A stretch of 64,000 nucleotides of DNA from contig CAKOOH010000003.1 in NCBI GenBank assembly GCA_934098485.1, forward strand, positions 62,001 through 126,000, given 5' to 3'. Shown piece after piece: positions 25,922 to 34,269 of this stretch. Both the position numbers and the translations under genes were made by a program. Each line of letters begins with the position of its first letter. Positions within the stretch are counted from its first letter, which is position 1. The notes beneath the pieces were generated by a model. The model was not told where the DNA came from. It did not search any database and worked only from the letters and a program-made list of their open reading frames with translations. Origin of the DNA: an uncultured Bacilli bacterium (GTDB taxonomy: Bacteria; Bacillota_I; Bacilli_A; RF39; UBA660).

Positions 25922-26575
25922 ATGAATAAAAAAGTTTTAATAGTTATAATAATTACAATTGTTTTACTTACTTTTGCCGGTTCTTATTTTCTAATTGAAA
26001 AGCATCACCAAAACAATTCTGATTTAAATAATCAAAATAAAACAACTACTAAAGAAATATTAACTAGTAAAAAGTCTGACGAAAATCTAACGAGTTGTGA
26101 TATAAATGAAGATATTAAATGCATTTATTATAATAATAATGGCTTTAGCGTTGTTAAAGCTCCAAATAATAAAGAAACAAAATCATATTTTATTAATGAA
26201 AAATATGTGGGAAATTTTGCCAATTTAGAAATAAAAGAAATTATAGATAATAAATACATTATAGTAGATGTTGGTGTTGTTTCTGAAAAAGACGAGATGT
26301 TTGATTATTATGGCAATAAAATAGAATTTGAATGTGATATTGATGTTTGTAGTGGCAATGCCTTAATGAATTACACTAATAACAAATTAACAATAAAATA
26401 TGAGTATTCTTTAGATAATGTTGAAGATACTATTTGCACATTTGCGCCCCTTGATACAATAGTTTATCTTAAACAAGAAATAGAGTATTCCAATGGTAAC
26501 TTTGGCACTCCTAAAATTATTGAAAAAAAGACGTTAAAGGAATATGCTAAAGAATTCTACGATAAAGATTGTTAA
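25922..26575 (+). CDS. Unknown membrane-anchored protein, tandem copy 2
   Basis: A 217-residue paralogue of the preceding gene, 15 bases downstream, with the same layout. It has a basic start and hydrophobic helix (about residues 4-24), a Ser/Asn/Lys linker, CIYYNNNGFSVVK, IIDNKYIIVDVG, an additional Cys in ECDIDVCSGN, NKLTIKYEYSL and VYLKQEIEYSNGNFG. The four extracellular Cys could form disulfides. The pair arose by tandem duplication and has diverged. The function is unknown. The next gene has its own promoter at 26596. Confidence 0.65.
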   Translation: MNKKVLIVIIITIVLLTFAGSYFLIEKHHQNNSDLNNQNKTTTKEILTSKKSDENLTSCDINEDIKCIYYNNNGFSVVKAPNNKETKSYFINEKYVGNFANLEIKEIIDNKYIIVDVGVVSEKDEMFDYYGNKIEFECDIDVCSGNALMNYTNNKLTIKYEYSLDNVEDTICTFAPLDTIVYLKQEIEYSNGNFGTPKIIEKKTLKEYAKEFYDKDC

Positions 26576-26595
26576 CTTTTAACTTTGCATTTTTA

Positions 26596-26624
26596 TTGAA
26601 AATATAAAATTATTATTATATACT
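26596..26624 (+). promoter_or_regulatory. Probable sigma-A promoter of the 26646 gene
   Basis: TTGAAA (26596-26601), a 17-base spacer and TATACT (26619-26624). Confidence 0.55.
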
Positions 26625-26645
26625 TTTTTATGGTAGGTGAGAAAA

Positions 26646-28121
26646 ATGAAAAAATTCGCTCTAAATAGATGCTTTGTATATATAGCAGTTATAACAGTTT
26701 TAATATTATCATGTGCTGGGGCAACCTACGCTATATTTACCGTAACAACATCACAAACTGGAACCAATTCAGTAAATGCTTTAAAATGCTTAAGTCTTAC
26801 ATTTTCTAATCAAAAAAATATTATTAACTTAGAAAATACCTATCCAATGAGCGATACAAGAGGAAAACAAAATACACCATATTCTTTTACTGTAACTAAC
26901 AACTGTGGATCCAATGTGGAAATCGATATTGGCTTTGAAACAAATAAATCTTCGACTTTATCCGCATCCAAAGTAAGAACCAACTTTAAAAATGATTATG
27001 GTAATTATACTTATACGCTGTCTTCATTATCAACAATGACTGCAACAACAAGCGGGAACACTGCATATAAATTAAAAGATGATGCTCTATTTGCTGGCGC
27101 TAGTAAAACTTACGAATTTAAAATGTGGTTGAACGAAAGCGTTACCTTAGATGAAGGTGTTCAAGGGCAAAGGCTAACAGGTAAAATAATCATTCATTCA
27201 GTTGCTAAAACCAATATTTCTTATAAATTTAATTATGTAAAAGGAAGATATACATTTAAAGTTCCTAAGGCAGGTACTTATCAAATTGAGGCTTGGGGTG
27301 CATCAGGTGGTGGCACCAATGGTGGCAAAGGTGCTTATACCAAAGGAGAAATATCTCTAACCACTAGCGATACATTATATATTATCCCCGGAGGTGTTGG
27401 TAAAGCGGCATCTACAACTACCAACGTAGGAGGTTTTAACGGTGGCGGTTATAGTGGTAACCATCAAGGTGCTAAAAGTTATTCTGGCGGTGGTGCTTCG
27501 GATATTAGACTAGTATCTGGAGCGTGGAATAATGCTACATCTTTAAATTCAAGAATCATGGTCGCTGCTGGCGGGGCTGGAACAACAAGTAATCTTACTA
27601 CCGTTGCTGGTTCTGGTGGCGGTTTAACGGGCTATAGTGGTACGTCAAGTAGTTCCACTTATAATACGTCTGCTTATCTGCCTATCGGTGCCACTCAAAC
27701 AGGTGCAGGCTTTGCTTATGGAACAACCGCTAGACAAGGATTATTCGGTTACGCTATTCAGTCTTATACTGGCGGCTGGGGCGGCGGTGGTGGTGGTGGC
27801 TACTGGGGTGGCTCAAATGGCTATGGCACCACCGGATCTGGTGGATCATCATATATTAGTGGTCATACCGGTTGTGTCGCAATTACCTCAGCAACTAGCA
27901 CTGCCGCTAAATCTGGATGTACTTCTGGAACTAGTGATAACTCATGTAGCATTCATTATAGTGGTAAAAAATTCACTAATACTGTTATGATTGATGGTAA
28001 TGGTTATGCTTGGACAAATACTAAAGCATCAACAGTAACTAAGATGCCATCTCCAACTAGTACTGCCACTCAAACAGGAAATACTGGTAATGGCTACGTT
28101 AAAATAACATTTTTAAAATAA
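26646..28121 (+). CDS. Glycine-rich surface protein with TasA/CalY-like N-terminus
   Basis: A 491-residue protein; the start is ATG 26646 after TAGGTGAG (an in-frame GTG at 26637 is part of that site). The signal segment ends in SCAGATYAIFTVTTSQTGTN, a SipW-type signal of TasA/CalY-like proteins. A beta-sandwich of about 150 residues (LTFSNQKNIINL, PYSFTVTNNCGSNVEI) follows. Then comes a Gly-rich domain (FKVPKAGTYQIEAWGASGGG, GGKGAYTKGE, GGGASDIRL, SRIMVAAGGAG, GGGGGGGYWGG) like that at 14820. The same C-terminal elements appear: SSYISGHTGC, CSIHYSGKKFTNT, IDGNGYAWT, GNGYVKITFLK. Probably exported and part of the envelope or matrix. The function is unknown. Confidence 0.8.
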   Translation: MKKFALNRCFVYIAVITVLILSCAGATYAIFTVTTSQTGTNSVNALKCLSLTFSNQKNIINLENTYPMSDTRGKQNTPYSFTVTNNCGSNVEIDIGFETNKSSTLSASKVRTNFKNDYGNYTYTLSSLSTMTATTSGNTAYKLKDDALFAGASKTYEFKMWLNESVTLDEGVQGQRLTGKIIIHSVAKTNISYKFNYVKGRYTFKVPKAGTYQIEAWGASGGGTNGGKGAYTKGEISLTTSDTLYIIPGGVGKAASTTTNVGGFNGGGYSGNHQGAKSYSGGGASDIRLVSGAWNNATSLNSRIMVAAGGAGTTSNLTTVAGSGGGLTGYSGTSSSSTYNTSAYLPIGATQTGAGFAYGTTARQGLFGYAIQSYTGGWGGGGGGGYWGGSNGYGTTGSGGSSYISGHTGCVAITSATSTAAKSGCTSGTSDNSCSIHYSGKKFTNTVMIDGNGYAWTNTKASTVTKMPSPTSTATQTGNTGNGYVKITFLK

Positions 28122-28151
28122 TTTAATATACCACATTTTATAAATAACTAC

Positions 28152-28180
28152 TTGCAACTTCCCGATAAAAAAGCTATAAT
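28152..28180 (+). promoter_or_regulatory. Sigma-A promoter of the leucine T-box transcript
   Basis: TTGCAA (28152-28157), a 17-base spacer and TATAAT (28175-28180). Confidence 0.8.
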
Positions 28181-28185
28181 ACGAA

Positions 28186-28372
28186 TTAAGCAGATGAAAA
28201 AAGAGTAGTAGTAATAATTCTTTTTAAAGAAAGTTAGTGGCCGATGAAAACTAATAAAAGAATATTTCGAACTTGCTTTTGGATGTGTTAGGAGAAGTCC
28301 TTTATAACTTTAGAGTTTAATTAAGGTGGTACCACGGTTTTTCGTCCTTTGAAAAATCGTGTTTTTTATTTT
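28186..28372 (+). ncRNA. T-box riboswitch, leucine type
   Basis: It has the T-box core AAGGTGGTACCACG (28323-28336), and the terminator stem CACGGTTTTTC with GAAAAATCGTG ends in a T-run near 28367. AGTAGTAG occurs early (about 28206), and GAACTTG lies at 28269-28275. CTT at 28272-28274 is the likely Leu specifier, placed right after GAA as expected for the specifier loop. It controls a small membrane protein gene plus leuS. Confidence 0.88.
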
Positions 28373-28385
28373 AGAAAGGATTTAT

Positions 28386-28739
28386 ATGGAAGATTTATTT
28401 GTTTTTTTAATTAGTTTTACTTTTATTTTTTTAGTGTATTTAGTAATTTATTTTATTAAGTTATTTAAAAAAGAATTACCAAATATTAAAGAATATGAAT
28501 TATTATGTACTAAATTTAAAATAGATAAAGATAAGATTAATTATAAAGGTGTAAGTATCATTATTTATTTAATCAATACATTTATAATATCTTTTACTGG
28601 AACTGTATGCACAATGTTTGATTTAAAGTATATTTGGCAGATGGCAATTGGCTTTGTTATGCTGATGGCTCTGATTATTATTTTTTATACATTATTAGGC
28701 AAAATTTTAGAAAAGAAATATAAGAAGGAAGGAAAATAA
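28386..28739 (+). CDS. Small unknown membrane protein under the Leu T-box
   Basis: About 117 residues, starting at ATG 28386, 5 bases after AGAAAGGA. It has three hydrophobic helices: roughly residues 3-25, then 55-75 and 80-103. A Lys-rich cytoplasmic loop lies between the first two, and a very basic tail (LEKKYKKEGK) closes the protein. It lies between the Leu T-box and leuS, with 2 bases before leuS, so it is co-regulated with leucyl-tRNA charging. It does not look like a Leu transporter (too small). The function is unknown; it may just be a conserved lineage-specific passenger. Confidence 0.65.
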   Translation: MEDLFVFLISFTFIFLVYLVIYFIKLFKKELPNIKEYELLCTKFKIDKDKINYKGVSIIIYLINTFIISFTGTVCTMFDLKYIWQMAIGFVMLMALIIIFYTLLGKILEKKYKKEGK

Positions 28740-28741
28740 TT

Positions 28742-31138
28742 ATGAATTTTAATGAAATTGAAAAAAAATGGCAAAAAATTTGGGAAGAAGAAAAATGCTT
28801 TGTTGCTAAAAATGGGGGAGATAAAGAAAAATATTATTTATTAATTGAGTTTCCTTATCCATCAGGTGCTGGTCTTCATGTAGGACATGTACGTTCTTAT
28901 ACTGCTTTAGATGCTATGGCTAGAGTAAAAAGAGCCCAAGGCTATAATGTATTATATCCTATTGGATGGGATGCTTTTGGTGCTCCTGCTGAGCAGTATG
29001 CAATAAAGAATCATGTATATCCAACTAAAATGGTTAAAGAATGTATTGAAGTATTTAAAAAACAAATTAAATCATTAGGAATCTCTTTTGATTGGACAAG
29101 AGAAATAAACACTACAGATCCTAAATATTATAAATGGACTCAGTGGCAATTTTTACAATTCTTTAAAGCTGGTATGGCTTATAAAGCTGAAAAAGAAATT
29201 AACTGGTGCCCAAATTGTAAAACCGGATTATCTAACGAAGATGCTGCCGGCGGTATTTGTGAAAGATGTGGCACCCCAACTACTAAGAAACTAAAAAATC
29301 AGTGGATGCTAAAAATGACTGCTTATGCTGATAGTTTAATTGAAGGACTTAAAGATACCGATTTTATGGACAAAATTAAGACTGCTCAAATTAACTGGAT
29401 TGGTAAAAGTATTGGTGCTGAAGTAAACTTTAAATTAAAAGATACTGAAGATGAACTTAAAGTCTTTACCACTAGATGCGATACATTATATGGTGTAACC
29501 TTTATGGTAATGAGCCCTGAACATAGTTTTTTAAGTAAATATGAAAATAAGATTAAAAATCTTTCTGAATTAAAAGCTTATCAAGAAGCGGCTAAACAAA
29601 AATCCGAAATTGAAAGAACTGATGCTTCTAAAGAAAAGACTGGAGTTAAATTAGATGGCTTAGTTGCTATAAATCCTGTAAATGGTAGAGAAATTCCAAT
29701 TTATGTTTCTGATTATGTTTTAGCAAATTATGGTACCGGTGCTATTATGGCCGTTCCTGCTCATGATCAAAGAGACTACGAATTTGCTAAGAAATTTAAT
29801 ATAGATATAATTCCTGTTATTGAAGGCGGGGATATAACTAAAGAAGCGTATACTGGTGATGGAATTCATATAAATTCAGAATTTTTAAATAACTTAGATA
29901 AAGACACTGCCATAAATGAAATGCTTAAGTTCTTAGAAGACAATAATATAGGTAAGAAAACAACTAATTATCGTTTGCAAGATTGGATTTTCTCTCGTCA
30001 AAGATTCTGGGGAGAACCAATTCCTATGATTAATTGTCCAAAATGTGGATGGGTACCAGTTCCTGAAAATGAACTACCCGTAATTTTACCTGATGTTGAA
30101 AGTTATGAACCAACTGATAATGGTGAAAGCCCTTTGTCAACTGTCGAAGACTGGGTCAATGTTAAATGTCCATGTTGTGGGGAAGATGCTAAAAGAGAAA
30201 CTGATACAATGCCAAACTGGGCTGGTTCTTCATGGTACTGGATAAGATATATGGATGCTAATAATGACCAAGAATTAGCTTCAATGGACGCTATGAAATA
30301 CTGGGGCCAAGTTGACTACTATAATGGTGGTATGGAGCACGCTACTAGACATTTACTATATGCTAGATTTTGGAATGAATTCTTGTATGATCAAGGAATT
30401 GTTCCTTATCGTGAACCATTTAAAAAACGTGTTGCTCATGGTATGATTCTAGGCGAAGGCAATGAAAAAATGAGTAAGAGTAAAGGCAACGTAGTAAACC
30501 CAGATGATATGGTAAACAATTATGGTGCTGATGCTTTAAGAACTTATGAAATGTTTATAGGAGATTATTCTAAAGACGCTGTATGGAGTGAAAATGGTTT
30601 AAAAGGCTGCAAAAAATTCTTAGACAAAGTTGTAAGATTAAAAGATAAAGTAGTTACTAAAGATGAATATACTAAATCTTTAGAAGCCTTAATTCATAAG
30701 ACTATCAAAAAAGTTACTAATGATTTATTAACTATGAATTATAATACTGCCGTTTCTTCATTAATGATTCTATTAAATAATTATGAAAAAGAAACTAGTA
30801 TCACTAGTAAAGACTACCGCACTTTATTGCAACTGCTAAATCCTATTGCGCCTCATATTACTGAAGAATTAAATCAAAATCTAAACTTAGGAGCAATGTT
30901 TGCTAAAAGTTCATGGCCTACTTATGATGAAAATAAAACTACCGATGATACTTACACCATCGGTGTTCAAGTAAATGGAAAACTACGTGCCAGTATTAAA
31001 GTTACTGATGAAATGAGCGAAGAAGAAATCAGAAATCTTGCTTTAAATGAAGAAAATATTCAAAAATACACTAAAGACCATGAAATAATTAAATTTATTG
31101 TGATTCCAAAACGCATAGTAAGCATCGTAGTAAAATAA
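28742..31138 (+). CDS. leuS: Leucine-tRNA ligase
   Basis: A 798-residue class Ia synthetase attaching Leu to tRNA-Leu. Motifs are FPYPSGAGLHVGHVRSYT (HIGH box as HVGH), LYPIGWDAFGAPAEQ, the zinc-type NWCPNCKTGLSNED..CERCG, the editing-domain TTRCDTLYGVTFMVMSPEH and GTGAIMAVPAHDQRD, WAGSSWYW, and the KMSKS loop NEKMSKSKGNV. A tRNA-binding C-terminal domain ends in IVIPKRIVSIVVK. Length is typical for bacterial LeuS. It is expressed from the Leu T-box promoter with the small membrane gene in front, and is followed by its own terminator. Confidence 0.98.
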   Translation: MNFNEIEKKWQKIWEEEKCFVAKNGGDKEKYYLLIEFPYPSGAGLHVGHVRSYTALDAMARVKRAQGYNVLYPIGWDAFGAPAEQYAIKNHVYPTKMVKECIEVFKKQIKSLGISFDWTREINTTDPKYYKWTQWQFLQFFKAGMAYKAEKEINWCPNCKTGLSNEDAAGGICERCGTPTTKKLKNQWMLKMTAYADSLIEGLKDTDFMDKIKTAQINWIGKSIGAEVNFKLKDTEDELKVFTTRCDTLYGVTFMVMSPEHSFLSKYENKIKNLSELKAYQEAAKQKSEIERTDASKEKTGVKLDGLVAINPVNGREIPIYVSDYVLANYGTGAIMAVPAHDQRDYEFAKKFNIDIIPVIEGGDITKEAYTGDGIHINSEFLNNLDKDTAINEMLKFLEDNNIGKKTTNYRLQDWIFSRQRFWGEPIPMINCPKCGWVPVPENELPVILPDVESYEPTDNGESPLSTVEDWVNVKCPCCGEDAKRETDTMPNWAGSSWYWIRYMDANNDQELASMDAMKYWGQVDYYNGGMEHATRHLLYARFWNEFLYDQGIVPYREPFKKRVAHGMILGEGNEKMSKSKGNVVNPDDMVNNYGADALRTYEMFIGDYSKDAVWSENGLKGCKKFLDKVVRLKDKVVTKDEYTKSLEALIHKTIKKVTNDLLTMNYNTAVSSLMILLNNYEKETSITSKDYRTLLQLLNPIAPHITEELNQNLNLGAMFAKSSWPTYDENKTTDDTYTIGVQVNGKLRASIKVTDEMSEEEIRNLALNEENIQKYTKDHEIIKFIVIPKRIVSIVVK

Positions 31139-31156
31139 TATAATATATAAGGAAAG

Positions 31157-31186
31157 ACATCTAATATGTAAATAGATGTTTTTTTA
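31157..31186 (+). terminator. Rho-independent terminator of leuS
   Basis: ACATCTA (31157-31163) pairs with TAGATGT (31173-31179), followed by a T-run. Confidence 0.8.
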
Positions 31187-31245
31187 TTATGTAAGGTAGA
31201 ATTCTAAAAAGTGCCATAAATAGGGAAAAAAATCCGTAAAAGTGC

Positions 31246-31273
31246 TTGCAAAAATCCGATTTTATGGTATAAT
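31246..31273 (+). promoter_or_regulatory. Promoter of the S10-spc-alpha superoperon
   Basis: TTGCAA (31246-31251), a 16-base spacer and TATAAT (31268-31273), preceded by an A-rich stretch. This is the only clear promoter before rpsJ. Confidence 0.75.
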
Positions 31274-31278
31274 TTACC

Positions 31279-31405
31279 TTGGTTTGACTGGCTTAGATGT
31301 GCGAGGTTGCTGATACACTAGGAGAGGTTGTTAAACCAAATCTTAAAAATCAGGTATATTCGTTACGGAGCTATGTTTATACTGGATGTAAACGAAAGGA
31401 GGACA
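31279..31405 (+). ncRNA. Structured 5' leader of the S10 operon
   Basis: About 130 bases lie between the promoter and rpsJ. TTGGTTT (31279-31285) pairs with AAACCAA (31333-31339), enclosing a GC-richer segment. A second stem, TCGTTA with TAAACGA (about 31360-31396, one bulge), lies just before the ribosome binding site. Leaders of this operon are autoregulated by L4 in some bacteria. Nothing in the sequence identifies the ligand here. Confidence 0.45.
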
Positions 31406-31410
31406 TGAAA

Positions 31411-31719
31411 ATGTCAAAAGTAAGAATCAAACTAAAAGCATACGATCATAGAGTACTTGATGTTGCTGCTGCAAAAATCGTTGATACTGTTAAAAGAACA
31501 GGCGGGGAAATCTCTGGACCTGTACCTCTTCCAACAGAAATTCAAAAAATAACTGTTTTAAGAGCTGTACATAAATACAAAGATGCTCGTGAACAATTCG
31601 AAATGCGCACACATAAAAGACTTATTGATATTAAAAATCCTAGCAAGGAAACAATGGATGCTTTAACACACTTAGATATTCCAAGTGGCGTTGACATCGA
31701 AATCAAAACAAATAATTAG
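31411..31719 (+). CDS. rpsJ: Small ribosomal subunit protein uS10
   Basis: 102 residues, starting at ATG 31411 (MSKVRIKLKAYDHRVLDV), 8 bases after AAAGGAGG. An ATG at 31405 is too close to that site, and the frame continues upstream only by chance. It carries SGPVPLPTE and the loop segment HKYKDAREQFEMRTHKRLID. S10 is a head protein of the 30S subunit and also, as NusE, part of transcription antitermination complexes. It is the first gene of the S10 operon, as in other Firmicutes. Confidence 0.98.
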   Translation: MSKVRIKLKAYDHRVLDVAAAKIVDTVKRTGGEISGPVPLPTEIQKITVLRAVHKYKDAREQFEMRTHKRLIDIKNPSKETMDALTHLDIPSGVDIEIKTNN

Positions 31720-31733
31720 ATGGAGGTAAAAAG

Positions 31734-32513
31734 ATGAAAGGAATCTTAGGACGTAAAATCGGGATGACCGAAGTATTTACGAAAGATGGAAAAATCATTC
31801 CTGTTACAGTTGTAAGCGTTGAACCAAATGTTGTAATGCAAGTTAAAACTACAAAAACAGATGGTTATGAAGCAATTCAATTAGGAATTACTGATAAAAA
31901 AGAAAAACGTGCAACTAAAGCAGAAATGGGACATGCTAAAAAGGCTGGTGTCTCACCTAAGCGCTTCTTAAAGGAAATCAAAGTTCAAGATGCATCTGTT
32001 TATGAACTAGGAAGCACAATTAAAGCAGACATATTTGAAGTAGGAGAAAAGGTAGACGTTACCGGAACTACAAAAGGACATGGTTTTACAGGTGTTATTG
32101 TAAGAAATAATCAATCTGAAGGACCTAAAACTCACGGTTCAAGATATCATAGAAGACCTGGTTCAATGGGTACTATGAGACCAATGAGAGTTTTAAAAGG
32201 AAAAGTACTATCAGGACATATGGGTGTTGATACTGTAACTATCCAAAATTTACAAATTGTTGATGTAAATACAGTAGATAATTATATTTTAGTAAGTGGA
32301 AATATTCCAGGAGCTAAAAATTCATTAGTTTTAATTAAAGAAGCTGTTAAAGGTGGCAAAAAAGGAACATTTGAATTAGTTAACTATGAACCAGAAATGC
32401 CTGAAGAAGTAGTTGAAGTTACTAGTGAAGAAACAACTACTGAAACAAATTTAGCAAATGCTGCTGAAGAAGAAGTTAAACCAGAAGAAACTTCAGCACA
32501 AGAAGAAAACTAG
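31734..32513 (+). CDS. rplC: Large ribosomal subunit protein uL3, with acidic tail
   Basis: A 259-residue L3, an early 23S-binding protein near the peptidyl transferase centre. It starts KGILGRKIGMTEVF and has the central loop KTHGSRYHRRPGSMG and MRVLKGKVLSGHMG. The core ends near residue 215 (about the usual 209). About 40 extra residues follow, nearly all acidic or Thr/Ser/Ala (EEVVEVTSEETTTET, AEEEVKPEETSAQEEN). This low-complexity acidic extension is uncommon on L3. The binding site GGAGGTAAAAAG precedes ATG. Confidence 0.97.
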   Translation: MKGILGRKIGMTEVFTKDGKIIPVTVVSVEPNVVMQVKTTKTDGYEAIQLGITDKKEKRATKAEMGHAKKAGVSPKRFLKEIKVQDASVYELGSTIKADIFEVGEKVDVTGTTKGHGFTGVIVRNNQSEGPKTHGSRYHRRPGSMGTMRPMRVLKGKVLSGHMGVDTVTIQNLQIVDVNTVDNYILVSGNIPGAKNSLVLIKEAVKGGKKGTFELVNYEPEMPEEVVEVTSEETTTETNLANAAEEEVKPEETSAQEEN

Positions 32514-32523
32514 GAGGTAAATA

Positions 32524-33147
32524 ATGGGAAAAGTTGATATTATTAACCTAAACGGCGAAAAAGTTAAAGATTTAAAACTAAATGAAACTGTATTTATTAA
32601 AGAACCAAATGAAATAGTATTAAAGAAAGCTATCGATTTACAATTAGCATCTTTAAGACAAGGAACTCACAAAACTAAAACTCGTGCTGAAGTAAGCGGT
32701 GGCGGCAGAAAACCTTACAAACAAAAAGGTACAGGTAATGCTCGTCAAGGATCAATTCGTGCACCTCATTATAGAGGCGGTGGAATTGCCTTTGGAGTAA
32801 GTCCAAGAAGCTATACTTTCAAAATGAATAAGAAAGAAAGAGTTCTTGCTTTAAGAAGTGCATTATCTATTAAAGCAAACGAAAAGAAACTATTTGTAGT
32901 TGAATCATTAGAACTAAATAGTTTAAAAACTAAAGATTTAAAACAAATGCTAAATACATTAAAATTAGAAGGAAAAACATTATTTATATGTTCATCTGAT
33001 GCTGAAAAATTATATATGGCATCAAGAAATCTTTCTAATATTCTAGTTATCTTATCTAATGAATTAAATGTTTATGACATCATTAATGCTGATAACGTAG
33101 TAGTTGATGAAGAAGCAATGAAATATATTGAGGAGGTGCTTAAATAA
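32524..33147 (+). CDS. rplD: Large ribosomal subunit protein uL4
   Basis: A 207-residue L4. The extended loop that lines the exit tunnel is visible as KTKTRAEVSGGGRKPYKQKG, then GTGNARQGSIRAPHYRGGG and GVSPRSYTF. A globular part with LSNELNVYDIINAD closes the protein. L4 represses its own operon in some bacteria through the S10 leader. It follows rplC by 10 bases, and its last base is the first base of rplW. Confidence 0.98.
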   Translation: MGKVDIINLNGEKVKDLKLNETVFIKEPNEIVLKKAIDLQLASLRQGTHKTKTRAEVSGGGRKPYKQKGTGNARQGSIRAPHYRGGGIAFGVSPRSYTFKMNKKERVLALRSALSIKANEKKLFVVESLELNSLKTKDLKQMLNTLKLEGKTLFICSSDAEKLYMASRNLSNILVILSNELNVYDIINADNVVVDEEAMKYIEEVLK

Positions 33148-33416
33148 TGAAATCAGATATTATTTATTCACCAGTTATAACTGAAAAAACTAGTGCATTA
33201 GCACAAAATAACACTTATGTTTTTAAAGTAGCAAAAAGTGCAAACAAAATTCAAATCAAACAAGCTATTGAAGAAACATTTGGTGTTAAAGTAAAAAGTG
33301 TAAATACTCTTAATACAAAACCTAAAAAGAAAAGAGTAGGAAGATACACTGGAACAAGAAAAACTTATAAGAAAGCTATCATTACATTATGCGATGGTAG
33401 TGCTATAGAAATGTAG
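33147..33416 (+). CDS. rplW: Large ribosomal subunit protein uL23
   Basis: An 89-residue L23 at the exit of the peptide tunnel, where trigger factor and SRP dock. It opens with SDIIYSPVITEKTSALAQ and contains YVFKVAKSANKIQIKQAIEE and the extended loop KPKKKRVGRYTGTRKTYKKA. The start codon overlaps the rplD stop by one base (TAATG), with AGGAGGTG inside the end of rplD as its binding site. The length is slightly below the Bacillus form (95). Confidence 0.97.
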   Translation: MKSDIIYSPVITEKTSALAQNNTYVFKVAKSANKIQIKQAIEETFGVKVKSVNTLNTKPKKKRVGRYTGTRKTYKKAIITLCDGSAIEM

Positions 33417-33424
33417 GTGTACTT

Positions 33425-34258
33425 ATGGGAATTAAAAAATATAAACCAACAACTAATGGTCGTAGAGGAATGAGTACCTTAACTAATACAGAAATTACTA
33501 GTACAACTCCAGAAAAGAGCTTGCTTGTAAGTATTAGCAAAACTGGTGGTAGAAACAATCAAGGTCGTATGACTGTAAGACACATTGGTGGCGGTGCTAA
33601 AAGAAAATATCGTGTTATCGATTACAAGAGAAATAAATTTGATATTCCAGCAAGAGTAACTACTATTGAGTATGATCCAAATAGAACTGCAAATATTGCC
33701 CTTTTAACTTATAAAGACGGCGAAAAAAGATATATTATCGCTCCAAAAGATTTAAAAGTTGGCACAATTGTTGTATCTGGAGAAAACGTAGATATTAAAG
33801 TTGGTAATACATTACCACTTAAAAATATCCCAGTAGGTACAGTTGTTCATAATATCGAACTTAAACCTGGCAAAGGCGCAGAAATGGCACGTAGTGCTGG
33901 AGCATCTGCTCAAATCCTTGGTAGAGAAGGAAAATATATTTTACTTCGTTTACAATCAGGTGAAACTAGAAAAGTACTAGGTGAATGCTTAGCAACTATC
34001 GGTGTAGTTGGTAATGAAGATTACGAATTAGTAAACTTAGGAAAAGCTGGACGTAAAAGACATATGGGTATAAGACCTACTAACCGTGGTTCTGTTATGA
34101 ACCCTAATGACCATCCACACGGTGGTGGTGAAGGACGCGCTCCTATCGGTAGAAAGAAAGGTCCTGTTACTCCATGGGGTAAACCAGCACTTGGATATAA
34201 AACACGTAAACCAAAGAAAGCTTCTAGCAAATTAATTGTTAGTCGTAAGAAGAAATAG
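33425..34258 (+). CDS. rplB: Large ribosomal subunit protein uL2
   Basis: A 277-residue L2, a core 23S-binding protein needed for subunit joining and peptidyl transfer. Recognisable parts are GIKKYKPTTNGRRGMS, GGRNNQGRMTVRHIGGGAKR, MARSAGASAQILGREGKY and the conserved C-terminal GGGEGRAPIGRKKGPVTPWG with its catalytic-loop His in NPNDHPHGGG. The length is exactly as usual. It follows rplW by 8 bases. Confidence 0.98.
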   Translation: MGIKKYKPTTNGRRGMSTLTNTEITSTTPEKSLLVSISKTGGRNNQGRMTVRHIGGGAKRKYRVIDYKRNKFDIPARVTTIEYDPNRTANIALLTYKDGEKRYIIAPKDLKVGTIVVSGENVDIKVGNTLPLKNIPVGTVVHNIELKPGKGAEMARSAGASAQILGREGKYILLRLQSGETRKVLGECLATIGVVGNEDYELVNLGKAGRKRHMGIRPTNRGSVMNPNDHPHGGGEGRAPIGRKKGPVTPWGKPALGYKTRKPKKASSKLIVSRKKK

Positions 34259-34269
34259 GAGGAGAGTTT

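Noticed and set aside
26581..26645. A G-tract or other repeat in the promoter of the 26646 gene, like that at 45422
   Set aside because: The spacer is A/T-rich with no homopolymer long enough to slip at high rate.
27637..27990. A 117-codon frame inside the second glycine-rich gene
   Set aside because: A shifted-frame shadow of the Gly-rich repeat; no plausible start or family match.
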